Positions 21,256 to 29,656 of a stretch of 64,000 nucleotides of DNA are shown one piece after another. Position 1 is the stretch's first letter; each line of letters starts with the position of its first letter. The notes under the pieces were generated by a model. That model did not search any database and was not told where the DNA came from. It worked only from the letters and a program-made list of their open reading frames with translations. The position numbers and the translations under genes are program-made. Source of the DNA: Acidobacteriota bacterium (lineage in GTDB: Bacteria > Acidobacteriota > Thermoanaerobaculia > Multivoradales > Multivoraceae); assembly GCA_003388555.1 (NCBI GenBank), contig QQVD01000057.1, forward strand, positions 107,192 to 171,191, given 5' to 3'.

Positions 21256-21696
21256 ATGCAGGCCGCGGCCACACCTCGGGAGCCGAAAGCGGTGGCCCGG
21301 ATCTACTACGAGGAGGTCGTCAGCGCCGGAGACATCGATCGGGTCGCCGAGTTCGTCTCCGAGCAGTACGTCGAGGTGCACCGGGGGCGCCGTCACCCGC
21401 TCGGCGTGGCCGGGGCGGTGGAGCACATCATCGGTGTGCGACGCACCTATCCCGACATGGTGCTGCGCGTCGAGCGGCAGATCGCGGAGGGTGAGTGGGT
21501 GGCGAGCGTGGTCCACATGCGAGGCACGCACCGCGGCGAGTGGATGGGCATCGAGCCCACCGGGCGAATCGTCGAAGCCACCGCCGTGAACGTCGATCGG
21601 GTGGTCGACGGCAGGATCGTCGAGCACGGGGGAGCAGCGGACCTCCTCGGTCCGCTGATGGAGATCGGCGCCGTGCGCCCCGTGGACCGCTCGTAG
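21256..21696 (+). CDS. SnoaL-like ester cyclase / NTF2-fold protein
   Basis: A 146-residue protein of the SnoaL-like polyketide cyclase superfamily. Typical features are VARIYYEEVVSAGDIDRVAEFVSEQYVEVH, then HPLGVAGAVEHIIGVRRTYPDM, and the closing VVDGRIVEHGGAADLLGPLMEIGAV. These small alpha+beta barrels often act on small hydrophobic molecules, but most members have no known substrate. An AGGAGGAG ribosome site precedes the ATG, and the gene is probably co-transcribed with the upstream DUF885 lipoprotein. Confidence 0.85.
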   Translation: MQAAATPREPKAVARIYYEEVVSAGDIDRVAEFVSEQYVEVHRGRRHPLGVAGAVEHIIGVRRTYPDMVLRVERQIAEGEWVASVVHMRGTHRGEWMGIEPTGRIVEATAVNVDRVVDGRIVEHGGAADLLGPLMEIGAVRPVDRS

Positions 21697-21731
21697 AGCC
21701 GCGGAGGAATCACCGCGGTCGCGAGTCGGCC

Positions 21732-22856
21732 TTAGGCGTTCGGGCGTCGGACGATCTGCCAGGTGCCGACGGTGAGCAGCGGCACGATCACCAGCAGCAC
21801 GAACGCCCAGGTGATCGTGCCGTAGCCCTTGGCGATCAGCTCGACGATGCCGACCCGCGCCAACGCCGCGGCGCCGACCAGCAGACCGAGGGCGATCGCC
21901 GGCCGGGCGGCCCGCGGCATCGCCCTGCCGGAGCGCTGCAGGGTCTCGGCGAGGCGCTCGTTGAAGGCGTGGATCAGTCCACTGCCGGTCTCGATCAGCG
22001 TGCCGAAGAGCATCACCTGGAAGACGACCTGGAAGGTCCGCGAGCCGAGCACCTCGAGCAGGTGGTTCGCCGGCACCGGGCGCCCCAGGATCTCGGGGTA
22101 CTGGCCGAGCATCGCGAAGTAGAAGAGCAGCGCCGGAGCGAGGGTGATCGGTCCGGCGAGGAATCCCGCCCACAGCGCCTCGCGACGGGTCTCGATGTGG
22201 CGGGTGGCGAAGAGCATCGCCGGCAGCAGTCCGACGCAGCCCGCCGCGTAGCGGGCGCCGGCGCCGATCCAACCCGGCTCGACGGTCTCGATGCGCAGCG
22301 CCGCAGCGGTCTGCTCCCCGAAGCTCGAGACCGACCAGATGAAGAAGACGAGGTAGACGGCGTAGAGCACCAGCGACCACGTCGCCAGCACGCGCTCGAT
22401 GGTGTCGCTGCCGCGGAAGACCAGGAACGCCACCGCCAGGAGCAGGCCGACGACGCCCACCGCGTAGGGCATACCGAAGGTCTCGCGCAGGAAGTTGCCG
22501 GCCGCCGAGCCGAGCACCGCCATGACCACCACGATGAACACGAGGTAGGTGACCTCGTACAGCACCCAGCCCGGACCGAGCAGGCGGCCGAAGAAGCTGC
22601 GGTAGTCGTAGGCGCGGTGGCGACGCGCGAACTCGAAGCCCACCATGCAGCAGAGCGTGGTCAGCACCAGCGTCGGCCCGAGCATCGCCATCAGGCCGCC
22701 GCGTGGTCCGTAGAGGAGGAAGAACTCGACCAGCTCGCGCCCGGTGCCGTAGCCACCACCGATGACGATCGACTGGAAGACGAGAGCCGGCAGCAGGTAG
22801 CGCCGCAGGCGGGCGTAGAGGCCGGCGGCAGGGCCGGCGCCAGAGTTCTGCGGCAT
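21732..22856 (-). CDS. YkvI-like membrane transporter-fold protein
   Basis: A 374-residue integral membrane protein with about ten hydrophobic helices, matching the YkvI group of uncharacterised proteins distantly related to LeuT-fold amino-acid/cation symporters. The first helix has FQSIVIGGGYGTGREL, an unwound-helix glycine pattern typical of this fold. The cytoplasmic ends are basic. No substrate can be inferred. The ATG is preceded at 6 bases by TAGCCT on the same strand, another leaderless-type start. It is divergently transcribed from the PQQ dehydrogenase gene. Confidence 0.78.
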   Translation of the reverse strand: MPQNSGAGPAAGLYARLRRYLLPALVFQSIVIGGGYGTGRELVEFFLLYGPRGGLMAMLGPTLVLTTLCCMVGFEFARRHRAYDYRSFFGRLLGPGWVLYEVTYLVFIVVVMAVLGSAAGNFLRETFGMPYAVGVVGLLLAVAFLVFRGSDTIERVLATWSLVLYAVYLVFFIWSVSSFGEQTAAALRIETVEPGWIGAGARYAAGCVGLLPAMLFATRHIETRREALWAGFLAGPITLAPALLFYFAMLGQYPEILGRPVPANHLLEVLGSRTFQVVFQVMLFGTLIETGSGLIHAFNERLAETLQRSGRAMPRAARPAIALGLLVGAAALARVGIVELIAKGYGTITWAFVLLVIVPLLTVGTWQIVRRPNA

Positions 22857-22862
22857 CGGCGC

Positions 22863-22868
22863 AGGCTA
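22863..22868 (-). promoter_or_regulatory. -10 element, leaderless arrangement, YkvI-like gene
   Basis: On the minus strand TAGCCT is followed by six bases and the ATG at 22856. No Shine-Dalgarno motif is present. Confidence 0.45.
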
Positions 22869-23030
22869 GCATCGGCAGCCGAAACGAAGCCCGTCGACGC
22901 ACCGTCGGATCAGATGGCGCCGGCTCGACGTCGGCTCCACGGTCCACCGAGATTCCGCCCTCCGCAGCGACCGTTCCATCACGGCTCCCGCTGCGCCATG
23001 CATCTCCAGTTTCCGCAGAGAGGTCCTCCG

Positions 23031-24965
23031 ATGCGCTCCATCCGCTCTTCCCGTCCCTTTTCGATCGGACCGCTGCCCGGCTCGTGCCCGGCTCGTCCGA
23101 GGCTGCTGGCGCTGGTCGCCATGGTGCTCGCGGCGGCATCGACCTGGGCGCAGGAAGGGGCGGCGGAGGGAGCGGCGCCCGACGGTCGCACGCTGTTCAA
23201 CCGCTTCTGCTACGAGTGCCATCGCGGCCCCGGCAAGTCGAACGGACCCACCCTGGCAGCTATCCAGCGCATGGGCTCCGACCAGGTGCTGACCTCCATG
23301 ACCGCCGGCAAGATGATGGAGCAGGCGGCCGAAATGACGACGGCGGAGATCTTCGCGGTGGTGAACTACCTCACCGCCGGCAACGACGCGATGAAGGCGG
23401 CGATGCCGGAGTCGGCACGCTGCGCCGGCGAGCCGACGGTCTCGACCGAGCGGGTGCCGCTGCCGGGATGGGGCGTCGACCCGGCGAACACCCGCTTCCA
23501 GCCTGACTCGACGATCACCAGGGAGAACGTCGGACGGCTCGAGCTCGCCTGGGCGTTCGCGCTGCCCGACGTGGCCGACGTGCGCTCGCAGCCGGTGGTC
23601 ACCGAGGACACCGTCTTCGTGGCGGCGATCTCTGGCGGCGTCTACGCGCTCGATCGTGAGAGCGGCTGCATCGAGTGGGAGCACGAGACCGGCGCCACCC
23701 TGCGCACCTCGCTCGCGCTGGGACGGGCCGGCGAGCGCACCGTCCTCTTCGTCGGCGACATCGGCGCCACCGTGCACGCGATCGACGCCCACACCGGAGA
23801 GGGCCTGTGGAGCGAGTCGGTGGCGTTGTTCGACGCCTCGGCCACCACCGGCACCCCGGTGCCGTATCGCGGCGCCGACGGTCGCGACGTGCTCTTCGTG
23901 CCGCTGTCGGCCTTTGGGGTGGTGCTGGCGACCAATCCCAGGTACGAGTGCTGCAAGAGCCACGGCGCGGTCCTGGCGCTCGACGCCACCACCGGCGAGA
24001 GACTCTGGGTCACCCGGATGACAAAGGACGCGGTGCCGACCTACAAGTCGAGTGAGGGCGTGCAACAGTGGGGCCCCTCGGGGGTTCCGGTGTGGACCAC
24101 CCCGACCCTGGATCCCGAGCGCGGTCAGCTCTACGTAGGCACCGGCGAGAACACCTCGTCGCCAGCGACCTACCTCAGCGACTCGATCGTCGCCCTCGAG
24201 ATGACCACCGGCGCCATCCGCTGGGTCTTCCAGGGCACCCGCGACGACGCCTTCAACATGGCCTGTGGACGGCGCGCCGGGCCCAACTGTCCGAAGGAGA
24301 ACGGCCCCGACTTCGACTTCGGCGCCGCCGCCGTGCTCGCCACCAGCAGCAGCGGGAAACAGATCGTGGTCGCCGGCCAGAAGTCGGGCGAGGTGCATGC
24401 CCTCGACCCGCAGACCGGTCGCGTCCTGTGGCAGAACCGCCTGAGCCAGGGCTCGGCCCTCGGCGGCGTGCACTGGGGGATCAGCGTCGTCGGCGACCGG
24501 GTGCTGGTGCCGATCGCCGACCCGCCGTTCCCGCGTCCCGGCTACACCCCGAAGCCGGGGGTCTACGCGCTCGACCTCGAGACCGGCGAGCTGCTCTGGG
24601 AGCACCGCGCCGAGCGGCGCTGCGAGCTCGACATGGCGGCGTTGCGCGGCGGCGAGAACCCCTGGCCGGAGTGCCCCTTCCAGTACAGCTTCTCGGCGGC
24701 GCCGATGGCCAGCGAGGAGGTGCTCTTCGCCGCCGCTCTCGATGGACGCGTCTACGCCTTCGACATCGCCAGCGGCGAGATCCTCTGGCAGGACCACACG
24801 GTGAGGTCCTACCAGGCGGTGAACGGGATCGAGGCGCATGGCGGTGCGATCGACAACGCCGGAGTGCAGCTCGCTGGCGACTCGCTGTTCGTGCTCTCGG
24901 GGTACAGTCTGTTCGGACAGATGCCGGGCAACGTGATGCTCGTCTATCGCGTCGCCGCCGAGTGA
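23031..24965 (+). CDS. periplasmic PQQ-dependent dehydrogenase with N-terminal cytochrome c domain
   Basis: A 644-residue exported protein. After a signal peptide (ALVAMVLAAASTWAQ) a cytochrome c domain carries CYECH (Cys60-His64). An eight-bladed PQQ beta-propeller follows, with repeated ALDxxxGxxxW motifs (YALDRESGCIEW, LALDATTGERLW, YALDLETGELLW). Vicinal cysteines at 307-308 (YECCKSHG) match the disulfide ring near PQQ in this family. The layout resembles polyvinyl-alcohol dehydrogenase (cytochrome), which oxidises alcohols and passes electrons to heme. The true alcohol substrate is unknown. AGAGAGG 7 bases upstream supports ATG 23031; an ATG at 22998 is an alternative. Confidence 0.85.
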   Translation: MRSIRSSRPFSIGPLPGSCPARPRLLALVAMVLAAASTWAQEGAAEGAAPDGRTLFNRFCYECHRGPGKSNGPTLAAIQRMGSDQVLTSMTAGKMMEQAAEMTTAEIFAVVNYLTAGNDAMKAAMPESARCAGEPTVSTERVPLPGWGVDPANTRFQPDSTITRENVGRLELAWAFALPDVADVRSQPVVTEDTVFVAAISGGVYALDRESGCIEWEHETGATLRTSLALGRAGERTVLFVGDIGATVHAIDAHTGEGLWSESVALFDASATTGTPVPYRGADGRDVLFVPLSAFGVVLATNPRYECCKSHGAVLALDATTGERLWVTRMTKDAVPTYKSSEGVQQWGPSGVPVWTTPTLDPERGQLYVGTGENTSSPATYLSDSIVALEMTTGAIRWVFQGTRDDAFNMACGRRAGPNCPKENGPDFDFGAAAVLATSSSGKQIVVAGQKSGEVHALDPQTGRVLWQNRLSQGSALGGVHWGISVVGDRVLVPIADPPFPRPGYTPKPGVYALDLETGELLWEHRAERRCELDMAALRGGENPWPECPFQYSFSAAPMASEEVLFAAALDGRVYAFDIASGEILWQDHTVRSYQAVNGIEAHGGAIDNAGVQLAGDSLFVLSGYSLFGQMPGNVMLVYRVAAE

Positions 24966-25069
24966 GCCCGCGAGCGACGAGCAGACGAGCAGTACGGCGA
25001 CAGACAGTGCGCATCGTCGACGGGTCGCGCCACTTTGCCTCGAGGGTCCATGCAGCGATTGGAGGCCCC

Positions 25070-25774
25070 ATGAACGATCAGCGTGTGGTGAGCCGCGACG
25101 AGTGGCTGGCCGAACGCAGGGAGCTGCTGGCGGAGGAGAAGGAGCTCGACCGTCGGCGCGACGCCCTCAGCTCGCGGCGGTGTGCGCTGCCCTGGGTGCG
25201 GGTGGAACGGGCCTACCGCTTCGAGGCGGAGGGCGGCGAGCTGTCGCTGCGCGACCTGTTCGGCGACCGGGAGCAGCTCGTGGTGCAGCACTTCATGTTC
25301 GGTCCCGACTGGCAGGAAGGCTGCAAACACTGCTCGTTCTGGGCCGACGGTTTCGACCCGATGGTCGTGCACCTGCATCACCGGGGGGTCGCGTTCGCCG
25401 CGGTCTCGCGCGCGCCGCTGGCATCGCTGCTCGCCTACCGCGATCGCATGGGCTGGAGCTTCCCCTGGGTGTCGTCGCTCGGGACGACCTTCAACTACGA
25501 CTACGGCGTCTCGGTCTCCGACGACGACATGGAGGCCGGCGCGACCAGCTACAACTACCGCGAGATCGACCCCGGCGAGCTGCGCGAGCGCCCCGGCATG
25601 AGCGTCTTCGTGCGCCGCGGCGACGACGTCTTCCACACCTACTCGACCTACGCTCGCGGCCTCGATCGCCTCAACGCCGCCTACCAGGTACTCGACATGG
25701 TCCCGCGTGGACGCGACGAGAACGACCTGCCGTACCCCATGGCCTGGGTGCGGCGGCGAGACGAATACGAGTGA
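25070..25774 (+). CDS. DUF899 family thioredoxin-like protein
   Basis: A 234-residue cytoplasmic protein of DUF899, a thioredoxin-fold family. It opens VVSRDEWLAERRELLAEEKEL, has the family motif FMFGPDWQEGCKHCSFWADGF with a CKHC pair (about residues 85-88), and ends with YQVLDMVPRGRDE. The function is unknown; a redox role is suggested by the fold and cysteines. GGAGG lies 4 bases before the ATG. It follows the PQQ dehydrogenase by about 100 bases on the same strand. Confidence 0.87.
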   Translation: MNDQRVVSRDEWLAERRELLAEEKELDRRRDALSSRRCALPWVRVERAYRFEAEGGELSLRDLFGDREQLVVQHFMFGPDWQEGCKHCSFWADGFDPMVVHLHHRGVAFAAVSRAPLASLLAYRDRMGWSFPWVSSLGTTFNYDYGVSVSDDDMEAGATSYNYREIDPGELRERPGMSVFVRRGDDVFHTYSTYARGLDRLNAAYQVLDMVPRGRDENDLPYPMAWVRRRDEYE

Positions 25775-25893
25775 AGGCCGCATCCCACCGGACAACCGCC
25801 AGCCGCTCTGCCCTCGGCGGTGTGGCCCGGCCTCGCAACGCGGCCTCCTTCGTCGCCGACCCTCTCGTGCACCGCTCGACCGCCGCCTGAGCC

Positions 25894-26427
25894 ATGCAAC
25901 GCAGGATCCACGTCACCGGGCTGTTCGAGATGCCCCGGCACGTCGGCGCCCTGCGCCCGACCCACCTCGTCTCGATCCTGCAACCGGAGTTCCAGCCGGT
26001 TCGCCCACCGTCGATCGCCCGCGAGCGCCACCTTCGGGTGCAGGTGCACGACGTCACGGCGGACGACGGCATCAGTGTCGTGCCGGGGCGACGGCACGTC
26101 GCCGAGATCCTCCGTTTCCTCGGGGCCTGGGAGGACGAGGCCGAAGGCGACCTCCTGGTGCACTGCTACGCCGGAGTTTCGCGATCGACGGCCGTGGCGC
26201 TGATCGGGCTGGCTCGCGCCAGCCGCGATCCGGCAGCCGCGGTGGCGACGCTGCGTGCGGCCGCTCCCCATGCCATGCCGAACCGTCTCATCGTGGCCCT
26301 TGCCGACGAGTTGCTGGACCTCGGCGGGGGGCTCAGCGAGGCCTGCGCGGGTCTCGGGCCTCCCTCGTACGATCTGCGCGGCGAGCCGCTGGCGACTCTG
26401 CTGCTCGCCGCGAGGAAGGAGCGCTGA
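25894..26427 (+). CDS. dual-specificity/tyrosine-phosphatase family protein
   Basis: A 177-residue cytoplasmic protein with the cysteine-phosphatase signature HCYAGVSRS (His90, Cys91, Arg97). Upstream HDVTADDG supplies the likely general-acid Asp loop. The pattern matches short bacterial tyrosine-phosphatase-like proteins whose targets are unknown. The start ATG has no strong ribosome site; the stop of a short spacer lies just before it. It follows the DUF899 gene by 120 bases. Confidence 0.8.
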   Translation: MQRRIHVTGLFEMPRHVGALRPTHLVSILQPEFQPVRPPSIARERHLRVQVHDVTADDGISVVPGRRHVAEILRFLGAWEDEAEGDLLVHCYAGVSRSTAVALIGLARASRDPAAAVATLRAAAPHAMPNRLIVALADELLDLGGGLSEACAGLGPPSYDLRGEPLATLLLAARKER

Positions 26428-26719
26428 GCGCAGGGCTGCCGTGCCGATCCGAGCCCGCTGGGTTGCCGGCGCCGACGACGCAGGAGCGGCGGGGAAGGCG
26501 GAAAGTCGTCGCGGGCTGCTACGGTTGCCACGGCGGCGCCCCGGGCACGGCGGTGGCGGACCCGCGCGTGAGCGGTTTCGCGGCGGATGCCCCGCTGGTG
26601 ACCGCGTCCGCATCGGGCCGTACACCGCGGCGCTCCTTCAGCCGCGCCTAGGCTCGGCCTCAGCCGCGCTCCGCATCGATCCGGCTCCTGGCGACTGCCT
26701 TCGCAACGATGACCAGCCG

Positions 26720-27178
26720 ATGACCCGCTCCACCTCCGACTCACGCACCGGTATCGCGGTCTACGAGACCCCGGTGCTCTCGTTGCCTCTCTTCGTCTAC
26801 GGCAAGCTGGCGCAGGAGGAGTTCATCGCCAACCTGCTGGGGCGACCGATCGAGCTGATCGAAGCCGACCTGGTCGGCTTTCGCAGCGAGCAGCTGGGCG
26901 AGATCCGCTTCCCGCTCCTGCTGCCGGAGGAGGGCGCCCGGGTGCGGGGCACGATCACCCCGGTGCTCGACGCGGCGGACTACGAGCGTCTCGATGCCTA
27001 CGGCGGGGTGGGCGAGGGGCTGTACGTGCGCTGCGAGGTGGAGGTGCAGCCGGTGTCGCGAGCGAGCACCGAAGCGGATGGTGACGGCGGCGGCGAAGGT
27101 GCGGCAGGCCCCGGCGGCCTCGCTCTCCCGGCCTACGTCTACCTGGCCAGCGGCAAGACCCGTCAGCGCTTCGGCTGA
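26720..27178 (+). CDS. gamma-glutamylcyclotransferase (AIG2-like) family protein
   Basis: A 152-residue protein of the GGCT/AIG2 fold. The signature VYGKLAQEEF (about residues 27-36) replaces the common VYGTLxxG. The motif RGTITPVLDAADYERLDAYGGVGE gives the conserved YERLDxYEG-type catalytic region, though with Gly for the usual Glu (AYGGVGEGLY). Family members cyclise gamma-glutamyl amines; some plant AIG2-like members are uncharacterised. A Gly/Glu low-complexity insert lies at about 120-132. No clear ribosome site precedes ATG 26720. About 290 bases without a gene separate it from the phosphatase. Confidence 0.72.
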   Translation: MTRSTSDSRTGIAVYETPVLSLPLFVYGKLAQEEFIANLLGRPIELIEADLVGFRSEQLGEIRFPLLLPEEGARVRGTITPVLDAADYERLDAYGGVGEGLYVRCEVEVQPVSRASTEADGDGGGEGAAGPGGLALPAYVYLASGKTRQRFG

Positions 27179-27292
27179 GCCGCCGCCGGACGTCCCCTCG
27201 ACCCGGGGTCGACTCCTCGTCCTCGCGGGCCGTTGCGCCCCACCAGGAGAGAGCGGCGCCCGCCGCGGGCGCCGGGTGCGGGCGGCCGCGCC

Positions 27293-28108
27293 TCAGTCGT
27301 CGAGGCAGTGGATGCGGATGCCTGCCTCGTGCAGGGAGACGCCCGTCGGATGCTCCTGCACCTCGAGTCCGAGGCCGACGGCCCGGCGGACGAGCTCGTC
27401 GCGGCTCGAGGCGTCGCCGAGGCCCAGGTCGAGGCCCGAGACGCCGTCGCCGCGCCCGTCGGCGTCCTCGACGAAACGCAGCACGCCGCCGCGTGGCGGC
27501 TGCGGAGAGCGCGCGAGATCGATCGTCCAGGCGCCGACGTCGCCGACCTGCTGCCGCACGTGCGGCAGACCGAGCAGCTCGCTCCAGCGCTGTGCCATGG
27601 CCTCTGGCTGGGAGGACTGCATCTCGACGCCGCCGATCCGGGCGTCGAGAGCGCTGGCGCGCTCGGCCCAGGAGGGCCCGGCCCAGACCCAGGCCTCGGG
27701 CGGTGTCGCCTCGTCGAGCGAGAGAATGGCGCCGCCGCAGTCGCGTGGGTGCACGTGCAGACCCTCGGTGCGCTCTTCGCCGACGCCGGAGCCCCTGGCG
27801 TGCCAGACGATCCTGGCTCCGGCGGTGTCGAGTCGGGTCCGTGCCCTGGCCAGGTCGTCGACCTGCAGGATCACCATGTAGCCGCCGTCGCCGCCCCGCT
27901 TGTCGAGATAGCGGCCGGCGGTGGTGCCTTCGCGCACCGGCGAGACGACCTCGAGGAAGGTGTCGCCGAGCGGCGCCACCCAGTTGTCGAGGCCGAACTC
28001 GATGATCCCCGGGTCGTGGTAGGCGGGCGGCAGGGCCAGCAGCCGTTCGAGGCGCGCCGCCGCGGTCTCGAGATCGCGCGCCACCAGGGCGACCTGACGC
28101 AGCCTCAT
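27293..28108 (-). CDS. VOC/glyoxalase-like domain protein
   Basis: A 271-residue protein with two vicinal-oxygen-chelate-type modules. The first opens RLRQVALVARDLETAAARLERLLAL and continues through GDTFLEVVSPV; the second starts at about residue 160 (RIGGVEMQSSQPEAMAQRWSELLGL). The arrangement matches glyoxalase-like domain proteins of unknown substrate. Metal-binding His/Glu positions are only partly recognisable. It is the last gene of a minus-strand group (glyA, enoyl-CoA hydratase, DUF6265, this gene), 46 bases after the preceding one. Confidence 0.75.
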   Translation of the reverse strand: MRLRQVALVARDLETAAARLERLLALPPAYHDPGIIEFGLDNWVAPLGDTFLEVVSPVREGTTAGRYLDKRGGDGGYMVILQVDDLARARTRLDTAGARIVWHARGSGVGEERTEGLHVHPRDCGGAILSLDEATPPEAWVWAGPSWAERASALDARIGGVEMQSSQPEAMAQRWSELLGLPHVRQQVGDVGAWTIDLARSPQPPRGGVLRFVEDADGRGDGVSGLDLGLGDASSRDELVRRAVGLGLEVQEHPTGVSLHEAGIRIHCLDD

Positions 28109-28154
28109 CGCTGCCGCCGTCGCGGTCGGAAGGCCGGGCGGGAACGCCGGGTCT

Positions 28155-28640
28155 TCACTCGGCCTTCGGCAGATCGATGACCATCTCGTTGCCGGCGCGC
28201 AGGCCCACCTTCAGCTGGAAGAGATCATCGGAGGGACGCGAGTAGGTGAGCTTGGCGAGTGGACCCTCCTCGTCGAGGTTGACGAAGGTCACCGTGCGCT
28301 CACCGGCCGACTCGAGCCGGAAGTGGGCCGGCTCTGGGGTGCGAGGCGTCAGGTCCTTGCCGAACTGGCGCAGGCGGAGCTCGAGGCCGTCCTCTGTCTC
28401 GCTGATCACGATCACCTCGACCATGGTGGTGTCGGTGGCGTTGGTGGCGCGCACCAGGGCGCTCATCGTGGCGCCGGCCGCGGGTGCCCAGCGCTCTTCC
28501 AGGGTGCCTCCCATCGCCGGGCCCTTCCAGTTGCCGACCATCCAGCCGAGGTCGGCGAGTGTGGCGGCGGTCGCCGGCGCCGGGAGCATCAGAGCAGCGC
28601 CGAGGAGGCAGACGCACAGCAGGAGCGGAACGGGTCGCAT
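28155..28640 (-). CDS. secreted DUF6265 family protein
   Basis: A 161-residue exported protein. The signal peptide is LLLCVCLLGAALMLPAPATA with cleavage near residue 25. The mature part starts ATLADLGWMVGNWKGPAMGGTLEERW, the hallmark of DUF6265, a calycin-like beta-barrel family. The function is unknown. An AGGAGA ribosome site precedes the ATG. It lies 125 bases downstream of the enoyl-CoA hydratase gene on the same strand. Confidence 0.8.
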   Translation of the reverse strand: MRPVPLLLCVCLLGAALMLPAPATAATLADLGWMVGNWKGPAMGGTLEERWAPAAGATMSALVRATNATDTTMVEVIVISETEDGLELRLRQFGKDLTPRTPEPAHFRLESAGERTVTFVNLDEEGPLAKLTYSRPSDDLFQLKVGLRAGNEMVIDLPKAE

Positions 28641-28765
28641 CGGGGAGTCTCCTGGATGTCCGACATCGCGCCTGTGGCTCCAGCGGAGCGGTGGCGTCGT
28701 CGGGGAGTGGGGCCTTTTCTGTCGCGTGAGAGCTGGGACTCTACAACGGCCCCTCTCAGCCCGAC

Positions 28766-29626
28766 TCAGAAAGCCTCGTCCTCCCACCAGGGGAAGAACT
28801 CCGGCATCTGGTCGCTGACCCGGTTCGGAAAGCTCGCCGGACGTTTTTCGAGGAAGCTCTCGACGCCCTCCTTGGCGTCGGCAGACCGCCCGCGGCTCCA
28901 CAGCGACTTCGACTCCACCCGGTGCGCCTGCATCGGGCTCGAGCCGGAGAGCTGACGCCACAAGAGCTGACGGGCGAGGGCCACGGACACCGGGGCGGTG
29001 TTGCGGGCGATCTCGCGCGCCAGCTCGTACGCGGTGGGCAGCAGCGCCTCCGGTTCGACCATCCGGCTCACAAGCCCTGCCTCGAGGGCCTCGCTCGCCG
29101 GGAAGACACGGCCGGTCATCACCCACTCGCTGGCGCGGCTGATGCCGACCACGCGCGGCAGGAAGAAGGTGCTGCAGGCTTCCGGCGCGATGCCGCGACG
29201 GGCGAAGACGAAGCCCATCTTCGCCGCGCTCGAGGCGATGCGCACGTCCATCGGCAGGGTCATCGTGACACCGACGCCGACCGCGGGGCCGTTGATCGCC
29301 GCGATGATCGGCTTCAGCGAGCGGAAGATCTCGAGCGACAGCAGGCCGCCGCCGTCGCGGTGCTCATCGATCGAGGTCTCGCCACGCTCGAAGGTGCCGC
29401 CGCCGGACGACAGGTCGGCGCCGGCGCAGAAGCCGCGTCCCGCGCCGGTGACGATCAGCACCCGGGTCTCGTCGTCGAGGTTGGCCTCCCGCAGCACCTC
29501 GATCAGCTCCTCCATCATCCGGCCCGTGAAGGCGTTGAGCTTCTCGGGCCGGTCGAGGGTGACGAGCAGGACGCCGTCTTCGTCGCGCTCGGTGCGGATC
29601 GTCTCGTAGGCCGCGCTGTCACTCAT
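28766..29626 (-). CDS. enoyl-CoA hydratase/isomerase family protein
   Basis: A 286-residue crotonase-fold enzyme. The oxyanion-hole motifs are GRGFCAGADLSSGG (about residues 66-79) and AINGPAVGVG (about 112). It probably acts on enoyl-CoA intermediates of fatty-acid or amino-acid breakdown, but crotonase members differ widely in reaction. The Glu positions around the second motif follow a pattern seen in hydratases and isomerases (RRGIAPEACSTFFLPRVVG). A GGAGGGAGAG ribosome site precedes the ATG, and the gene starts 30 bases after glyA, so the two are likely co-transcribed. Confidence 0.87.
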   Translation of the reverse strand: MSDSAAYETIRTERDEDGVLLVTLDRPEKLNAFTGRMMEELIEVLREANLDDETRVLIVTGAGRGFCAGADLSSGGGTFERGETSIDEHRDGGGLLSLEIFRSLKPIIAAINGPAVGVGVTMTLPMDVRIASSAAKMGFVFARRGIAPEACSTFFLPRVVGISRASEWVMTGRVFPASEALEAGLVSRMVEPEALLPTAYELAREIARNTAPVSVALARQLLWRQLSGSSPMQAHRVESKSLWSRGRSADAKEGVESFLEKRPASFPNRVSDQMPEFFPWWEDEAF

Positions 29627-29656
29627 CGTCTCTCTCCCTCCGCGTTCGCGTGGCGC

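Noticed and set aside
21495-23030. Long 5' extension of the PQQ dehydrogenase frame (over 500 codons)
   Set aside because: It overlaps the YkvI-like gene on the other strand and lacks any domain; the signal peptide defines the start at 23031.
26510-26570. A CYGCH heme-like motif in a frame after the phosphatase gene
   Set aside because: The frame starts antisense-style inside other genes, has no signal peptide and no cytochrome context; the motif is chance.
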